48,358 nt of DNA from an uncultured Candidatus Altimarinota bacterium (GCA_937864295.1 CALMJA010000093.1:1-48358), one strand, 5' to 3'; positions 1-11,766 are shown, counted from the first letter of the stretch. Notes: a model not told the origin generated them from the letters alone. Numbers and translations are program-made.

Positions 1-1135
1 TTTCTGAAAATAAATTCCCGAAATATTCTGAAAACTATGGTTTTGAAAATTTGAGTAATTATTGTAGTGCATTAGAAATCGTAAAAAAAGACAAAAAATT
101 TAAAGACAAAATATTTAATTATGATTTTCTAATATATAAAATAATTATATTAGTTGTGATTTTATTTTCAACAGCCTACTTTATTTGACTTGCAATATCT
201 AAAAATAACAATAAATTAGTAGATATTAACAATGATATAGAATCAGCAAATATTTATTATGAAAATAATAATTATTTAGAAGCAATAAATCTATATGAAA
301 AAATACTAGAAGATTGAATAGTAACTCCTGAATTGTTAAACAATACTTTTACAAGTTATGTTAAATTATGAAGATATGATAAAGCATTGTATGTAATAAA
401 ATTTATGGTTTCTAATTTCTGAGCAAGTGAATCAATAATTTGATCACATATAGAAAAAGATAATTTAAGTGATAGAATAATTTTACTTTATAAGTGGTTC
501 TTGAAGAAGATTATAAAAATCCTGAACATTTATTAGAAGTTGCAAAATTACTATATGAAGCTTGAGATTACTATTATGATTTAGATGCTAAGAAATATTC
601 ATTTGCAATTTTTACTCAATATATGAATGCATATATACTTTTAGATGATGCAATTAAAATAGATCCAAATAATTCAGAATATTATTTTTATCAATGAAGA
701 TTAAAAATGGATATATGAGATTCTTTTGAAGATTCTGAAAAAAAATTAAAAAAAGCAGTAGAATTAAAAAATGATGATTATAGATACTATTATAGATTAT
801 GAAATGCATTAATGCATCAAAATAAATATAGTGAAGCAAAAGAAAACTTTTTAAAATGAATTGCATTGAACAGTGATTATGAAAAACTTCACTTAAATTT
901 ATGAAATATGTATTTCGAACTTTGAGAAAAGGAAAAATGATATTTAAGTTATGAAACATGATTGAAGATTTGTAAAGAAATGTGTGATTGATTCTATAAT
1001 AATATAGGTAATGAATTGTTAAATGAATGAAAATATATAGAAGCTAAAGAAAGCTATCAAAAAGCGCTTGAAATTACCCCTGAAAAAGCTGAATTAATAA
1101 AAAAATTAGAATATTTAAAAAATAAAATAAAATAA
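1..1135 (+). CDS. TPR-repeat membrane protein, 5'-partial, frameshifted
   Basis: The reading frame enters at base 3 and continues to about 491; it then has to shift by one base to continue to TAA at 1133-1135. TGA is read as Gly throughout. The first part has a short cytoplasmic stretch, one hydrophobic segment (about bases 140-200) and then helical repeats with TPR character (Asn-rich, Y..G.Y..A...Y). After the break, repeats of the type Y.EAKE.Y.KALE continue to the end. Restoring one A at 491-494 (tataag to tataaag) rejoins the frames, so this is either a recent one-base deletion or a sequencing error. TPR proteins act as scaffolds for protein complexes; no specific partner can be named. 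The N-terminus lies outside the window. An AT-rich hairpin follows the stop. Confidence 0.75.
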
Positions 1136-1137
1136 AA

Positions 1138-1165
1138 ATCATATAAAAATTTATATGATTTTTAT
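1138..1165 (+). terminator. Intrinsic terminator after TPR gene
   Basis: A 10-bp inverted repeat (1138-1147 with 1150-1159) with a two-base loop is followed by a T-rich run. It begins three bases after the TAA of the TPR gene. Confidence 0.7.
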
Positions 1166-1239
1166 TTTATTTGTCACTTTTTTTTATCAATTCGTTATAA
1201 TATATGCAATGATAATTTATATAATTAACTTATTTTAAT

Positions 1240-2154
1240 ATGAAAAAAATAATTTTAGCTACTCTAGCTTGAAGTGTATTATTTGCAAATTGAGTATTTG
1301 CTGATGAAAAAATCAGTGAAAATATGGAAACTATTGATATTATGCCTATTACAACTAGTTATTACCCTATTGATAATATTTCTGAAAATGATATCATTAT
1401 TAGAAATAATTATTTAGAAGCAGATTATGAATATAACAATGTAAATTATTATACTTCTAAAATAAAAGCAGAAAATATTGTTGTACCTAAAGATATAAAA
1501 GAAAAAGCAAAAAAAATATACTTTTTAGTTGAAGAAGGAAATAATCCTATTTTCTACAAAGATATGGTTGCTTCTGAAGCTGGTTATGCTACTGAAACAG
1601 TAAAAACTGAATACAATTATAAAATAGTTGATTTCAAGGAAAATTCTAAAGAATATACATTTAAAAATGCTGATTTAGTAAAAGATTTTACAAAAGATGA
1701 ATTTAAAAGTGTTACTATTACTTTGATGGCTGAATTTTCAGACAATGAAAAATTAGCAATTTCTAATCCAGCATATGTTTACATATCAAATAAAGAAGAA
1801 GTTTTAAATCAATTATTAATGAAAAAAAATCCAGATAATTATTATTATAGTTTTTATAATTCAACTAACCTAGAAACTTACTTAGAAAAATTAGCTGAAA
1901 AGAAAACTAGAGTTGAATATAAAGCTATTCTTAGTAAAGCTGATAAAAAAATAGTTGCTTTATCAAAACAAAATAATGAAGGTATTAAAACTCTTTTAGC
2001 AAGCTTAAAAACTGAATGAGATTTTGCTAAAAATGTAAGTAAATATGAAACATTTAATGAAACTAGAACTTTACTTCAATGATTAACTGTTGCTGTAAAA
2101 AATCAACTTCAAAATGTAAAAGCATTTGATGCGATTGATTCTATTTTAAAATAA
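1240..2154 (+). CDS. Secreted protein of unknown function
   Basis: 304 residues with TGA as Gly. The start at 1240 is chosen because it gives a classic signal peptide: MKK, a hydrophobic core that includes two TGA-coded glycines, and a cleavage site after FA at about residue 21 (VFA-DEK). The mature protein is acidic to neutral, rich in Asn, Lys, Tyr and Glu, and has no Cys; the C-terminal third looks helical. I recognise no family. It has its own transcription unit, closed by a bidirectional hairpin shared with the convergent TPR gene. The export signal is clear; the function is unknown. Confidence 0.8.
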
Positions 2155-2162
2155 AACAAAAA

Positions 2163-2190
2163 AAGTATTTGATTAATCAAATACTTTTTT
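2163..2190. terminator. Bidirectional terminator
   Basis: A perfect 24-bp palindrome at 2163-2186 (core tatttgattaatcaaata) has A-runs on the left and T-runs on the right, so it serves both the secreted-protein gene and the convergent TPR gene. The same 18-bp core recurs at 5730-5747. Confidence 0.8.
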
Positions 2191-5115
2191 TTAGTTTAAT
2201 AATACATCTCACATAAGTGATTCATCCATTATTTGTGTATCTTTATATTGTTTAAAGTACATTTTTTTTCTCCAATCACTTACCAATTTTTCTGTTCAAT
2301 CTAATTGAGAAATAAGAGCAACAAATGAAATAGAATAATCATTTAATAATTTATGTAAAAAATCTAACTCTTCTAATGACTCAATTTCAGTAGATAATTT
2401 TAATAATGATTTATACACATGGTTAGCATAAAAATCTAAAATTATTATAGCTTTTTTCATATTATCAACTTCTAAACCTATTTCAGAGCTTATATCTGGA
2501 TCAGTTCAACAAATAGGTAATAAAGTTTCATTTAAAAATTTAGGTAAAACATATATAGGAACATTATGAAAAATAGAAAATGCTGTTATTCAATGTGAAA
2601 AAATATTTACTGATTTAGATCAATCAGTATACATCAAATCCATTTTACTTGTTATAAATGATGACATAAATTTTAATTTTAATGAATCAAAATTTATTTC
2701 TGAATCCATAGTTTTTATCGCATGACATTTTTCCATAAATAAAGCTAAAGTTCATTCTGGTACATCTAAAATAGGTATATTTTTATTTAAAACTCCCATA
2801 AATGCACTCATTGCTTCACTTAAATTTCATTTTAAAATATGATATGAATAAAGATACAAATCCATGTCATATTTTGATTTTAGACCAGTTTGAATCATTG
2901 AGTATGCCCTATCTAAATCTCATTTATTTAATAATACTCCTATTAATTTAGATAAATTATTTATATTTGAATCTATTGTATATGCTTCTTCAAATTTACT
3001 AATTGATTGATCAAAATAACCATTAACTTCATATATATTTCACAATTGGAGAGTTCCTTCAGTTGCTTCAAAATCTTCTGCAGTTTTAAAACTCAGCATA
3101 ATTGTTTCTGGTCATTTTTTTTGTAAAATTGCCATATTTCAATTACAAAGCATCAAATAAGATAATTCTTGTTCAGTAATATCTTCACTTTTTTGAAGTT
3201 TTATCATAAAACTACGAATATAACTCAAAATTCATCTTGCTCAATAAGTTTCTTGAAAAATTACATTTAAACTTTTTAATGATTTTCTTAATTCAGAATT
3301 AGTTCAAATATTTACAAGTGATTCTAATAAATAATAAATTGCATATATATTATTTACTAAAATATCATTATTAACTACTAAATCAATAGTTAAATCATAT
3401 GAATTATCAAAAATTAATAGAGTGAAAAGTAATAAATCATCTTTTCCTAATCCATCTAAATCATATTTTTCCATAAATTCTCAAAAAGCTTTTATATCCA
3501 TATTTGGAAAATTTCTTGAGATTAATTTTTCTATAAAAAATAACAATGCTAATTCTTTATTTTCAGTTAATATTTCTGGATAATCATCTTCTCCTATATC
3601 TATAGAATCACGGGCAATATTTTGTAAATTAACTCTTATATATTTACCATATTTAACATCAATTTTATCAATAAAATCATTATATGATTTATGTAATAAT
3701 GGTGTAAATGTATCTATATAATCAGCTTCTCTTTTTAAAATTTGTGTAGAATTTGGAATTTCATTTTCATCCATTTCATCAATTTCTTTATAGCATTTTT
3801 CTAAAAAAGGAAATAATTTTTTAGACATAACTTTATAATTTTTTCAATGAAAAAATATCATAGATAATGTAGCTACATACATAGCTAAATTATCAAAAGT
3901 ACCAAATGAAAATTTTTCAGAATCATCCTCTTCATCTTCAATTGATTCATTAGGTTTTGAATTTAAATCTCATTTTACAAGCAAAGAAATATGTTCATCA
4001 AAATATTGAGTTAATATATTTATTTTTTCCTCATCTCTAGAAAAAGACAAAATATTCAAATCACTTAGATGTTCAGCTAAATATTTATCTTCTTTTAAAA
4101 TAGTAATATGAACTTGCATTAAAAACAATTTTCTAATTATCAAAGAATCATATTCTTGCCTATCATGTTCTGATAAATTATTTACTCATATTATATTATA
4201 AGATTCAATTTTAGAACGAACAACTTCTAAATTTCATTCTATATAGTTATTTGCAACAAGTGAGATTTTTTGCATTGGTTCAAGAATAACTATTTCATTT
4301 CCTAAAAAATGATTAGCCATCATAACTTCAAAGTTTTTTAAATCAACATCATCTTCAATTATAAAACTATACATTATAAAAGGTAAAACTACTTTTTCTT
4401 TTGTATTTCATTTTTCATTATAAGTAGTTGATATTAATTTTGAATAAAACTCTTTTGCTTTAATTGTATTTCAAAGTTGATTATACATTATGATAATATT
4501 TTCTAAAAATATTTTATCTCAATATATATTATATGCTTGTTCCAAAAGACTAATTGCAAATTCATTTTCTCATAACTCTTTATATGCAAGTGCAGAATAT
4601 AAATATCAAATTTCATCTCAATTTGATATTAATATATCATATGTTGATATTGCTTTTTTAAAATCACCTTTTCTTTCATAATCTTTTCATAGAGTAATCA
4701 AAAATTTAGAATTTTCTTTATATGATTCTTTTTTATTTGCAGTAGTCATTAATAAATTAATTTTTCTATTTATGACTTCCATAAACTCTAAATCTGATTT
4801 CACTTCTGGGTCATGCATTTCTAAAACAGTACTACTATATACTTCATTTAAAACTTCAACAGGTACTACAAAGTCACATGAAATAAGAGTTGCTAAAAAT
4901 CAAATTGCAGCTTCAAAATCCCCTATACTTGTTAAATATAGAGGAATTGTTTGTATAACAGAATTATCGTCTTCTTCTTTTTGATCAAGAGATTTTAATA
5001 TTACTCTTAATGCTTTTACACGTGTATCTCTACGTTGATTTGTAAGTTTATCAATAACATTTTCTGGGAAAGAATCTATTAAACACCTAGTTCTATCCAT
5101 TATCAAATCATTCAT
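2191..5115 (-). CDS. Very large TPR/helical-repeat protein
   Basis: 974 residues, one continuous frame with TGA as Gly and no TAA or TAG inside. The start at 5115 gives MNDLIMDR. It has no signal peptide or membrane segment, so it is probably cytoplasmic. Between about residues 130 and 270 there are clear TPR units (G.F.KAI..Y..LI..., Y..LAYKELGE...A...LEQA, N..IMYNQLGN..KAKEFY), and similar helical units appear to run through the rest. A very acidic EDEEDD segment lies in the middle. Such proteins usually assemble other proteins; no enzymatic domain is visible. It is transcribed divergently from the small basic-tail gene at 5255. The exact function is unknown. Confidence 0.8.
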
Positions 5116-5254
5116 ATTAACTATTTGTAAAAATTAATATTCGAATTATAAATAAATAGTATATTATGTCAATAATATAAAAAACTATATATAAACTTGC
5201 ATTAAATTGTAATTATGTTAATATATTAGTATTATTTTTTTAATAATAATTAAT

Positions 5255-5458
5255 ATGACAACAAATAAAGAAAATATTGAAAATGAAGAAGTGGAAAACA
5301 AAATTGAAAATGAAGAAAAAATAGAACACCCTGTTATACCACCAGTTGCAAAATACACTAGACCACCTGCATATATAAAATGAAATACTCAAGTTAGATG
5401 AAATCAAAATAACTTTACAAAACAAGTTCAAAGAAAAGCTTCTTGAAGAGGTAGATAA
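5255..5458 (+). CDS. Small charged protein with basic RG-containing tail
   Basis: 67 residues. The N-terminal third is a highly acidic Glu/Asn run, followed by a Pro-rich linker (HPVIPPVAKYTRPPAY) and a basic Gly/Arg/Gln/Asn tail ending SGRGR. Three glycines of the tail are TGA. This layout (acidic head, disordered linker, RG-like tail) suggests an RNA- or nucleoid-associated disordered protein, which is inference only. The stop is 13 bases before the VF530-type gene, so the two are probably co-transcribed. Confidence 0.65.
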
Positions 5459-5471
5459 TAATAAATATAAA

Positions 5472-5729
5472 ATGAAAATACTAAATAAAGAACCAGAAAA
5501 TAGAAATGATGATATATTACATTGAGTTACATTGGCTATGATTCTCGATTATCTTATAGAAGAATATGGTTTTGAAAAACTTAGTGAATTGTTTAATATA
5601 AATTGTTTCAAAAATAATCCAAGTAAAGATTCAAGTCTAAAATTTCTAAGGAAAACGCAGTGGGCTCGTTTACAGGTACAAGGTTTATATGTAAAATCTG
5701 TTTTAAATAAAAGAAAAACAAAAAAATAA
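5472..5729 (+). CDS. VF530 family (DUF2132) protein
   Basis: 85 residues. The middle matches the VF530/DUF2132 family closely: LHGVTLAMIL.YL.E.YGF..L.E..NI.CF.N.PS..SSLKFLRKT.WAR..V..LY. Members are short proteins that have been described as DNA-binding; the biological role is not established. ATG 5472 is chosen because the family motif begins shortly after it. It is the second gene of a pair with the 67-residue basic-tail protein. Its TAA lies inside the palindrome that terminates both this gene and the convergent one. Confidence 0.85.
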
Positions 5730-5757
5730 TATTTGATTAATCAAATATTATTTTTTT
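5727..5757. terminator. Bidirectional terminator containing both stop codons
   Basis: A perfect 24-bp palindrome (5727-5750) is flanked by A-runs and T-runs. The TAA of the VF530 gene (5727-5729) and the TAA of the convergent gene (complement of 5748-5750) are its two outer ends. The core tatttgattaatcaaata is identical to that of the hairpin at 2163. Confidence 0.85.
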
Positions 5758-6785
5758 GTTTTATATTTTTGTTTACGTTTCTTATTTTTTATTTCATAAG
5801 ATTTTAAAATTATATTATTCCATTCTGGTCTTTTTTGAATAGACAAGACTATATTTGCAACTTCAGGTTTCATAATAGAATCTTCTTTTCAAGAGTATGC
5901 TTCTGATATTGCTTTAGATATAGCAGTAAGTTTATGTTTTTTTGAAATTTTTTCTTTTTGCTTAGAAAGTAAATCTGTTTTTTGTGAATTTACTTTCTTA
6001 TGTAAAACTTCTTTAATTAAAGTTTCTCTAGTCTGAGAAATTTCAATATCTGTTTTTTCTAAATCAGATTCTATTTTTGGTTTTATTACTTTACCAAAAT
6101 AATTTATAGTAACAGATTTTATAATATACTCTGGAATTTCTTCTCAATTTGGTCACATATATCAAGAGAAAATATTTCTTTTAGGTTCAAATGATTTTTT
6201 TAATGCTTTTGATTCATCTGATAAATCTTTATCAAATATACTATTTATTTGAGAATCAAGCCAAGTAGCTCTCAAATATCCAGATTCTAAAGTAAAATTT
6301 AAATCAGATGTATTATTGTGTCCATCTACAAATATATATGCTTCTCAATTTATAGAATATATTTTATTAGTAGTAGATGAATAAATTTTTGTATTTTGTT
6401 TAAAAGTTTCTATATATTTTCAATCCAAACTATAAAATTTAGAATTTGAATCTAATATAAAATCATTATTTTTAATAGTATATAGAGTTTCTTTTAAAAT
6501 TGAAATATCCAAATTTTTAATAACTTCTGTCTCTTTAAAAGAATTTGGTTTCAAATTTTCAAATGAATTTACTTTTGAACTTCATGAAGAAACAGTATTT
6601 CAAAACAATCATGAAAAACCTAGTTTTTTATTATCATTAAAAGGAGTGAATCATTTTTTAATAATTCCTTTAAGTTTTTCTCAAAAAAATCAAACATTTT
6701 CTTTAACAGATTCAGCAAATCACTTTAAAGGTTCAAATTTTTTTTGATCTAAATATCTATCATCATAAGCTGGAACAAAATTCAT
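5748..6785 (-). CDS. Uncharacterised 345-residue protein
   Basis: The continuous frame starts MNFVPAYDDRY and ends in a strongly basic tail (KKNK, KKRKQKYKTKK). It has no signal peptide and no clear membrane segment. The N-terminal 90 residues are Gly/Phe/Lys-rich and look flexible. The middle is beta-like (SLDGKYIETF, YSIDGEAYIFVDG), and the last 110 residues are helical and Lys/Glu-rich. No family is recognised. It lies 16 bases downstream of the frameshifted gene at 6802-8044, which has a similar Lys-rich, FF.KLK-like terminal segment, so the two are probably one operon and may share a complex. Confidence 0.7.
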
Positions 6786-6801
6786 ATATTTAAATTAATA
6801 A

Positions 6802-8044
6802 TTATGCTACTTTTTTATTTAAAAAACTACTTATTTTATTTGAAATAAAATTTTTAGTTTTAGCAAAAAATCATTGTTTTTCTTCTGATTTTTTTATATC
6901 TCTTTTAATTAAAACTCATGAATTATATATTTTATTTATATTTAATAATTCAATTTTTATAGTTCAATTAGCTTGAGTTATTCAAACACGAGATTGTTGT
7001 CATGAAACAAGTTTTGAAGGATCACAATATAATTCTGTTTCAATTAACTTATCATTTCATAAAAGTTTATATTGTATTTTAAATTTAGATTTATTACTTC
7101 AATTAATACTTTTATGTGAAATTATATTAAAAGTATCATATCATACTATATCTAATGATATTATATCACTTTCATCTTTTGAAGAATCTATATCCAAAAA
7201 AGATGTATAAAATAATTCATCATTTGCAGCAGCTCAAAATTTTTTGTGTAAATCATTTCTAAGATAAATTGAAAAATCTGTTGCTTTATCTTTTTCTCTT
7301 GCTTGAACTGATTTAATTGCTGATAAAACTTTTTTATCATTTAAATTTAAAGAATCAATTCAAACTACATTATTAAAGTTTGATTTTACTCATAAAACTA
7401 AATCTTTTGTAGTTTCGCTTAAAGGTAAATCTAATTTTTTTTGAATAAAATAAATATCTTGATTTTTTACTTTTCAAGAACTTATAAATGCTTCCCAAGC
7501 TCTTTGACGAGTAATAGAAACAACATCTTTTTTTTCTTTGATTATAACTATTAATTTCTAAAGAAATTTTTGATAATCTTGATTGAAGTAAATCAATATG
7601 ATTTCTAAGTCAAATCCAATCATTATTTGCATTTTCTTCTTCCAATATTGATATAACTTCATTTATTTCATCTTCTAAATCAAGTATAATTTCAGAAGTA
7701 CTAATTTTCATTGGTTGATTTTTTAAAAAATCTAATGATGTATTTAGATAATTTAAATATCACTTAATCAAATTTAATCACAAAAAGTAAAGTGAATTTT
7801 CATAATTTTTAGTAGTATATAACTTAGTATTTTTTCAATTTAAATCTTGATTATGTTGGTCTAAAATTCATAAAAAAATAGAAAAAAAACTTGGCCAATT
7901 ATCATCTCAATTGGATTCATTTAGAGATTCTATTTTGTCATATAAATCTTTAGGCGCACCAACCTTTTTACAAAAAAATAAAAAGTATTTTATAAATCAA
8001 TTTGATTTTCAAGAATTAATTCAAGAAAAATTATTAGTATTCAT
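6802..8044 (-). CDS. Uncharacterised protein, frameshifted in an A8 run
   Basis: From the ATG at 8044 the frame encodes about 170 helical, acidic residues, ending at a run of eight A on the coding strand (complement of 7528-7535). One A fewer joins it to a second long frame (DVVSITRQRAWEAFI... to the TAA at 6802-6804). Upstream of the run the second frame has a TAG at 7558-7560 and no start codon, so the two parts must be one gene. The total would be about 413 residues, with a soluble N-terminal helical domain, a central mixed domain and a Lys/Phe-rich C-terminal segment. The one-base excess may be a mutation, a homopolymer sequencing error, or may be corrected by transcriptional slippage. 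The function is unknown. Confidence 0.65.
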
Positions 8045-8129
8045 TTGATATAAAGTATTATATATAAATTTTTGATGTACTATATAATAAATAATAAATT
8101 AATTATGTCAATATAATTATTTCAATAAA

Positions 8130-8155
8130 AAACTCACTTTTAGTGAGTTTTTTTA
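8130..8155. terminator. Terminator hairpin (aaactcact type, copy 1)
   Basis: AAACTCACT at 8130-8138 pairs with AGTGAGTTT at 8142-8150 across a TTT loop, with A- and T-runs outside. It ends the lipoprotein gene on the minus strand. The same 21 bases occur at 9923-9943. Confidence 0.75.
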
Positions 8156-9373
8156 GTATCATGTTATATCATCTGTATTACAATTCAATGGATCGTCTAT
8201 ACATTTATCAATAGATGTAGTTCTAATAGCTCTTTTTGTAGCAAATTCATTTACAACTCAAAATGTTTCTTTTGATACAGTTGAAATTGTACTTCAAAAA
8301 ACTGGAACATAAGATGTAGCATATTCTAATCACTCTCATAATAATATACTTCACTTCAAAACTTCTACTTTTCCTTTATCTAATTTTCACTCTTTTCATA
8401 ATTTTTCTATTTTTCATAATTTATCCTGTATTTCTTTGATTTTTTCATATGATTCTTTTAATTTCTCATATTTTTCATTTACACTATTATAATATTCACT
8501 TCATTTATCATAAGTTTCTTTCATTTTTTCTAGATTTGAAAGTGTATATTTCATACTTTCTCACGATCTTTTATAAACTTCTTCTAACATTTTTTCTTTT
8601 GCTTCGTCCAATACTGCATCTTTTGAACTATTTATTTCATTATTTACCATATCAACCAAAGTAGTTTTTACAGTATCTACAAGCATATTTGCATTTTCAT
8701 CCAATCTCTTTGTTGTTGTTTCTATTTCAGTAATTTTTTTTAATCAATCCAATTCTTTTAATGTATCTCATCAAAATCATTGTCTTTGTTTAGCATAACT
8801 ACTAGCAATTTGTTGTTTTAAATCTTGATCATTAACTCATACCAATATCTCATCTTTTTTCTTTGTATAGTATTCTAATTTTTCAATATCTGATAATTTT
8901 TGAAAATTTTCTCTAAATTTTTCTTCTGCTTCTCTTTTACTTTTCAAAAGTGCTTCTGTTTCTTTAAATCAAACTGAATATTCTATTTTAGAATCCAATT
9001 CTTTTATTTTTTGTTCTAAAGTACTAGATAATTTTGTTCTAGTTCAAGATTGGCATTCAGTTTTTGTATAGGACATTGCTCATTCTTTCATCATATCACA
9101 AATAGATTCATCTCACATATTTATTGCTACTTGCATATAACACTTATCTCTTGGTGGATTTGATCAAGTATTTTTAAAACTTGTTCATTTTATATTTTCA
9201 CAAGCTTCTGGTGATGAAGATTGTACAGCAATAAATTGAAAACAATGATCTCAATCTGGTACATATGTACAAGCCATATTTCAAGCAAATTCTATAAATC
9301 AGCATGAAGACAATAATATAGTTGAAAAAAAACTAAGTAATATAAGTTTTATTTTTGATTTTAAATTTTTCAT
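8153..9373 (-). CDS. Lipoprotein with Cys-rich domain and long coiled coil
   Basis: 406 residues. The N-terminus has a signal peptide with a lipobox (LLSSC at about residues 19-23), so the protein should be lipid-anchored outside the membrane. Residues 35-115 hold about six further cysteines with spacing like C...(P)RDKCY...A and a second C..M motif. A long heptad-like helix follows (about 120-330; EAEEKF.ENFQKLSDIEKLEYYTKKK, LSNLEKMKETYDK), and then a C-terminal domain with two Cys. No family is recognised. The layout suggests a surface stalk with a disulfide-rich head. It is followed upstream on the same strand by a four-helix membrane protein, with a gap of 22 bases. Confidence 0.75.
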
Positions 9374-9395
9374 AATATTGATTTTATATGATAAA

Positions 9396-9842
9396 TTATA
9401 TATTTTTTTTAAACTTTAATATTGAAAATAATACAACAAGTAATAAAATAAATGATGAAGATATTATAATTGGATATGAAAAAGTTAATATTATTAAATT
9501 TAAAAAATCTGCATATCTTGGTTCAAATAATAATAAATCTATTCATAAAAAAAGAAAAAATCAAAAAATCAAAAAATATATAATAATATTGAAAATAAAT
9601 GATTTAACTCTAAATATAATTTTTAAAAAATATAAAAAATAAAATATAATTAATGATAAAATTGAAAAAACTAAAGGTGTGTATAAAGCATATTTTTGAT
9701 AGAAATCTCTATATTTTAAACTTTCTAAAACTGGTTCCTTATCAAAATAAATAAACAATAATAACAAATAAAACAATAATCCAAAAATAGAGATTAAAAC
9801 TAAAGGCATAATCTTTAATTCTAATATTTTTTTATTTTCCAT
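9396..9842 (-). CDS. Small polytopic membrane protein
   Basis: 148 residues, starting MENKKILELKIMP. Four hydrophobic segments are visible (about residues 12-32, 54-75, 83-102 and 120-140), with a short soluble segment (FDKEPVLESLKYRDFYQKY) between the first two and a similar one (FEPRYADFLN) before the last, so the protein may be an internally duplicated two-helix hairpin. TGA-coded Gly joins what would otherwise be two fragments. The function is unknown. It lies directly upstream of the lipoprotein gene and is probably co-transcribed with it. Confidence 0.7.
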
Positions 9843-9922
9843 AATAAGTAATTTAGAAAATAATATAAAGTTATTACAACTGTAAATATAATATTAGCCT
9901 TTTAATTTAAAATGCAATAAAA

Positions 9923-9947
9923 AAACTCACTTTTAGTGAGTTTTTTT
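9923..9947. terminator. Terminator hairpin (aaactcact type, copy 2)
   Basis: The 21-base stem-loop is identical to that at 8130-8150. It lies just beyond the stop of the secreted coiled-coil gene and ends that minus-strand unit. Confidence 0.75.
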
Positions 9948-9948
9948 A

Positions 9949-10674
9949 TTATAGATCTTCAAATATTTCATCAATATTTATTTCACTACTTGCTTCTAAT
10001 TTTTCTTGAATTAATTCTTTTAATGCTGTTAATTGTGCAAGTGCACTTTCTTTTGTAGCATATTTTTCTATTAATTTATTTGTTCTTTCAAGAGCTTTTT
10101 GTAATTGTTCTTCGCTTAATTTACCTAATTTTTCTCATAATTTTTTAGAATAATTTTCTTTATATTTTTTTACTAAATCTAATTTTTTTTGTTTTAAATT
10201 ATCCATTGTAGTTAATTTTTCTTCTTTCATTTTTTTAGCTTCTTCTGCTAATTTTTGTTTCTTTTCTTCTATTGCTTTAACTACTTCATCTTTTTTAATT
10301 GATGATTCTTTTGTAATTGAAGTAACATTTTCTTTTAAATTTGAAACATATTCTTCTCTTATTTGTTTTAATGCTTTTAATTTTGTTTTATAAATATCTA
10401 AATTACCAGCATATTGACTTCCCTTTTCACTTGAAATATATTCAACATCTCAAGTATATCCTTTTATTTTTTCATCAATTCTTTTAAATTCTCATTTTAA
10501 TAATTCACTTTTAAATTCTTCTCTAAAAGAATTTAAATATTTTGTATATTCATCAACAGTAGATTTTTCTGATGTTGTTGAAATACTAGAAGACATTTCT
10601 TCTGCATTTACTTGAACACTTATAAGTAACAAAACAATTAACATAATTGTATTTTTCATTTTATTCATAAGCAA
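9949..10674 (-). CDS. Secreted coiled-coil protein
   Basis: 241 residues. There is a signal peptide (hydrophobic TIMLIVLLLISVQ, cleavage after VNA at about residue 24), then a Ser/Thr-rich stretch, then almost continuous charged helix (KIEEKKQKLAEEAKKMKEEK...) to the end. ATGs at 10674, 10668 and 10659 are all in frame; I took the first, but the third (MKNTIML) gives the more typical signal peptide. The family is unknown. An exported or periplasmic coiled-coil rod is the only supportable description. Confidence 0.75.
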
Positions 10675-10767
10675 TAAAATTAAATATTAAAATGTAATTT
10701 TTATAATTACAAACTTAATTAAAACATAAAATAAAATATATGTCAAATAATATGAGTTATTTTTTTA

Positions 10768-11700
10768 TTAAACTATAACTTTCATATTTTTACCAAAATC
10801 ACTTTTATTTAAATATGATATATATGATTTTATATTATCTTTGAAATAAGGTGGAAATTGTCATTGAATTTTTCATACTATATAGTATCAAATAGCCATA
10901 AATCAAGCAAGTCATATATTTTCTGGTAAGCTTATATTTAAAACTTCCCCATTATAATAAATTTCTTCAGAACCAAATTTAATACATAATTCCTTTTTAT
11001 TTGGTACAACTGTTACAGCATGCTTTAATTCTTCAAATGTTTTTATATCTCTTGATACATTTCTACCAAAAAGTTCTATAAATTTTACATCTATAAGTGG
11101 TGCTATTCAAGCAAATTTATTTGGTATAGCAAATAAAAATCAGTTATATGTATAAAAATTATTTGGTAATATTTTATCCAGTTTATTCTCTATAAATTCC
11201 ATTATTTTAACTGGATTTTCATTTGTCTTTGCAAAAATCCATCACATATATGTAGATGTATTATATGTATATGGTTCCATATTTTTAGGAGTAACTATAA
11301 CATTTTCTTTTCAAATAATAGAATTTGTTTCATTTTCCTTATTACATGTGATAAGTTTAACTTTTAGATTCTTTGAAATAGCATATTTAGCTATAATTGG
11401 TGCATGTTTACCTCATGATGCACTAAAAATAACAACTCAATCTACTCAATTTATATTTATTGATTCTTTATAATTATTTTCATCAGCAAAAACAGCATTT
11501 GTATTTTCATATATAATTTTACTAGTATTTTTTGCATTACCAGATCAGATAATAACTGGTTTATTAAATCAAAATTCTCAAAGAGAAAAATCTTTATTTA
11601 CAGAAAAAAGCTCTAAAGCAGACATAACAACTAAATCTAAGTTTGGTACATTATCTTCATTTATATTACTTATTTTATCTAAATATTTAATCATAATCAT
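10768..11700 (-). CDS. SIS-domain (sugar isomerase-like) protein
   Basis: About 310 residues, with possible starts at 11700 or 11694 in the same frame. The segment DGVVIFSASGGKHAPIIAKYAISKNLKVKLITC has the SIS pattern: beta strand, Ser/Gly-rich phosphosugar loop, helix, strand. EPYTYNTSTYMGWIF follows, as in isomerase-like SIS proteins. A first, degenerate Rossmann unit (PVIIGSGNAKNTSKIIYEN) precedes it. The family binds phosphosugars as isomerases or as regulators; which of these applies here is not visible. Many of its glycines are TGA. It is a single gene. Confidence 0.6.
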
Positions 11701-11766
11701 TTTTTTACAATATATTTAACTCTAATTTAATTAAATAACTAAATATTACAAATTAAATAACTAAAA

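Noticed and set aside
9388-9642. Plus-strand Lys/Asn/Ile-rich ORF
   Set aside because: It is the antisense of the four-helix membrane protein, whose frame has clear hydrophobic periodicity.
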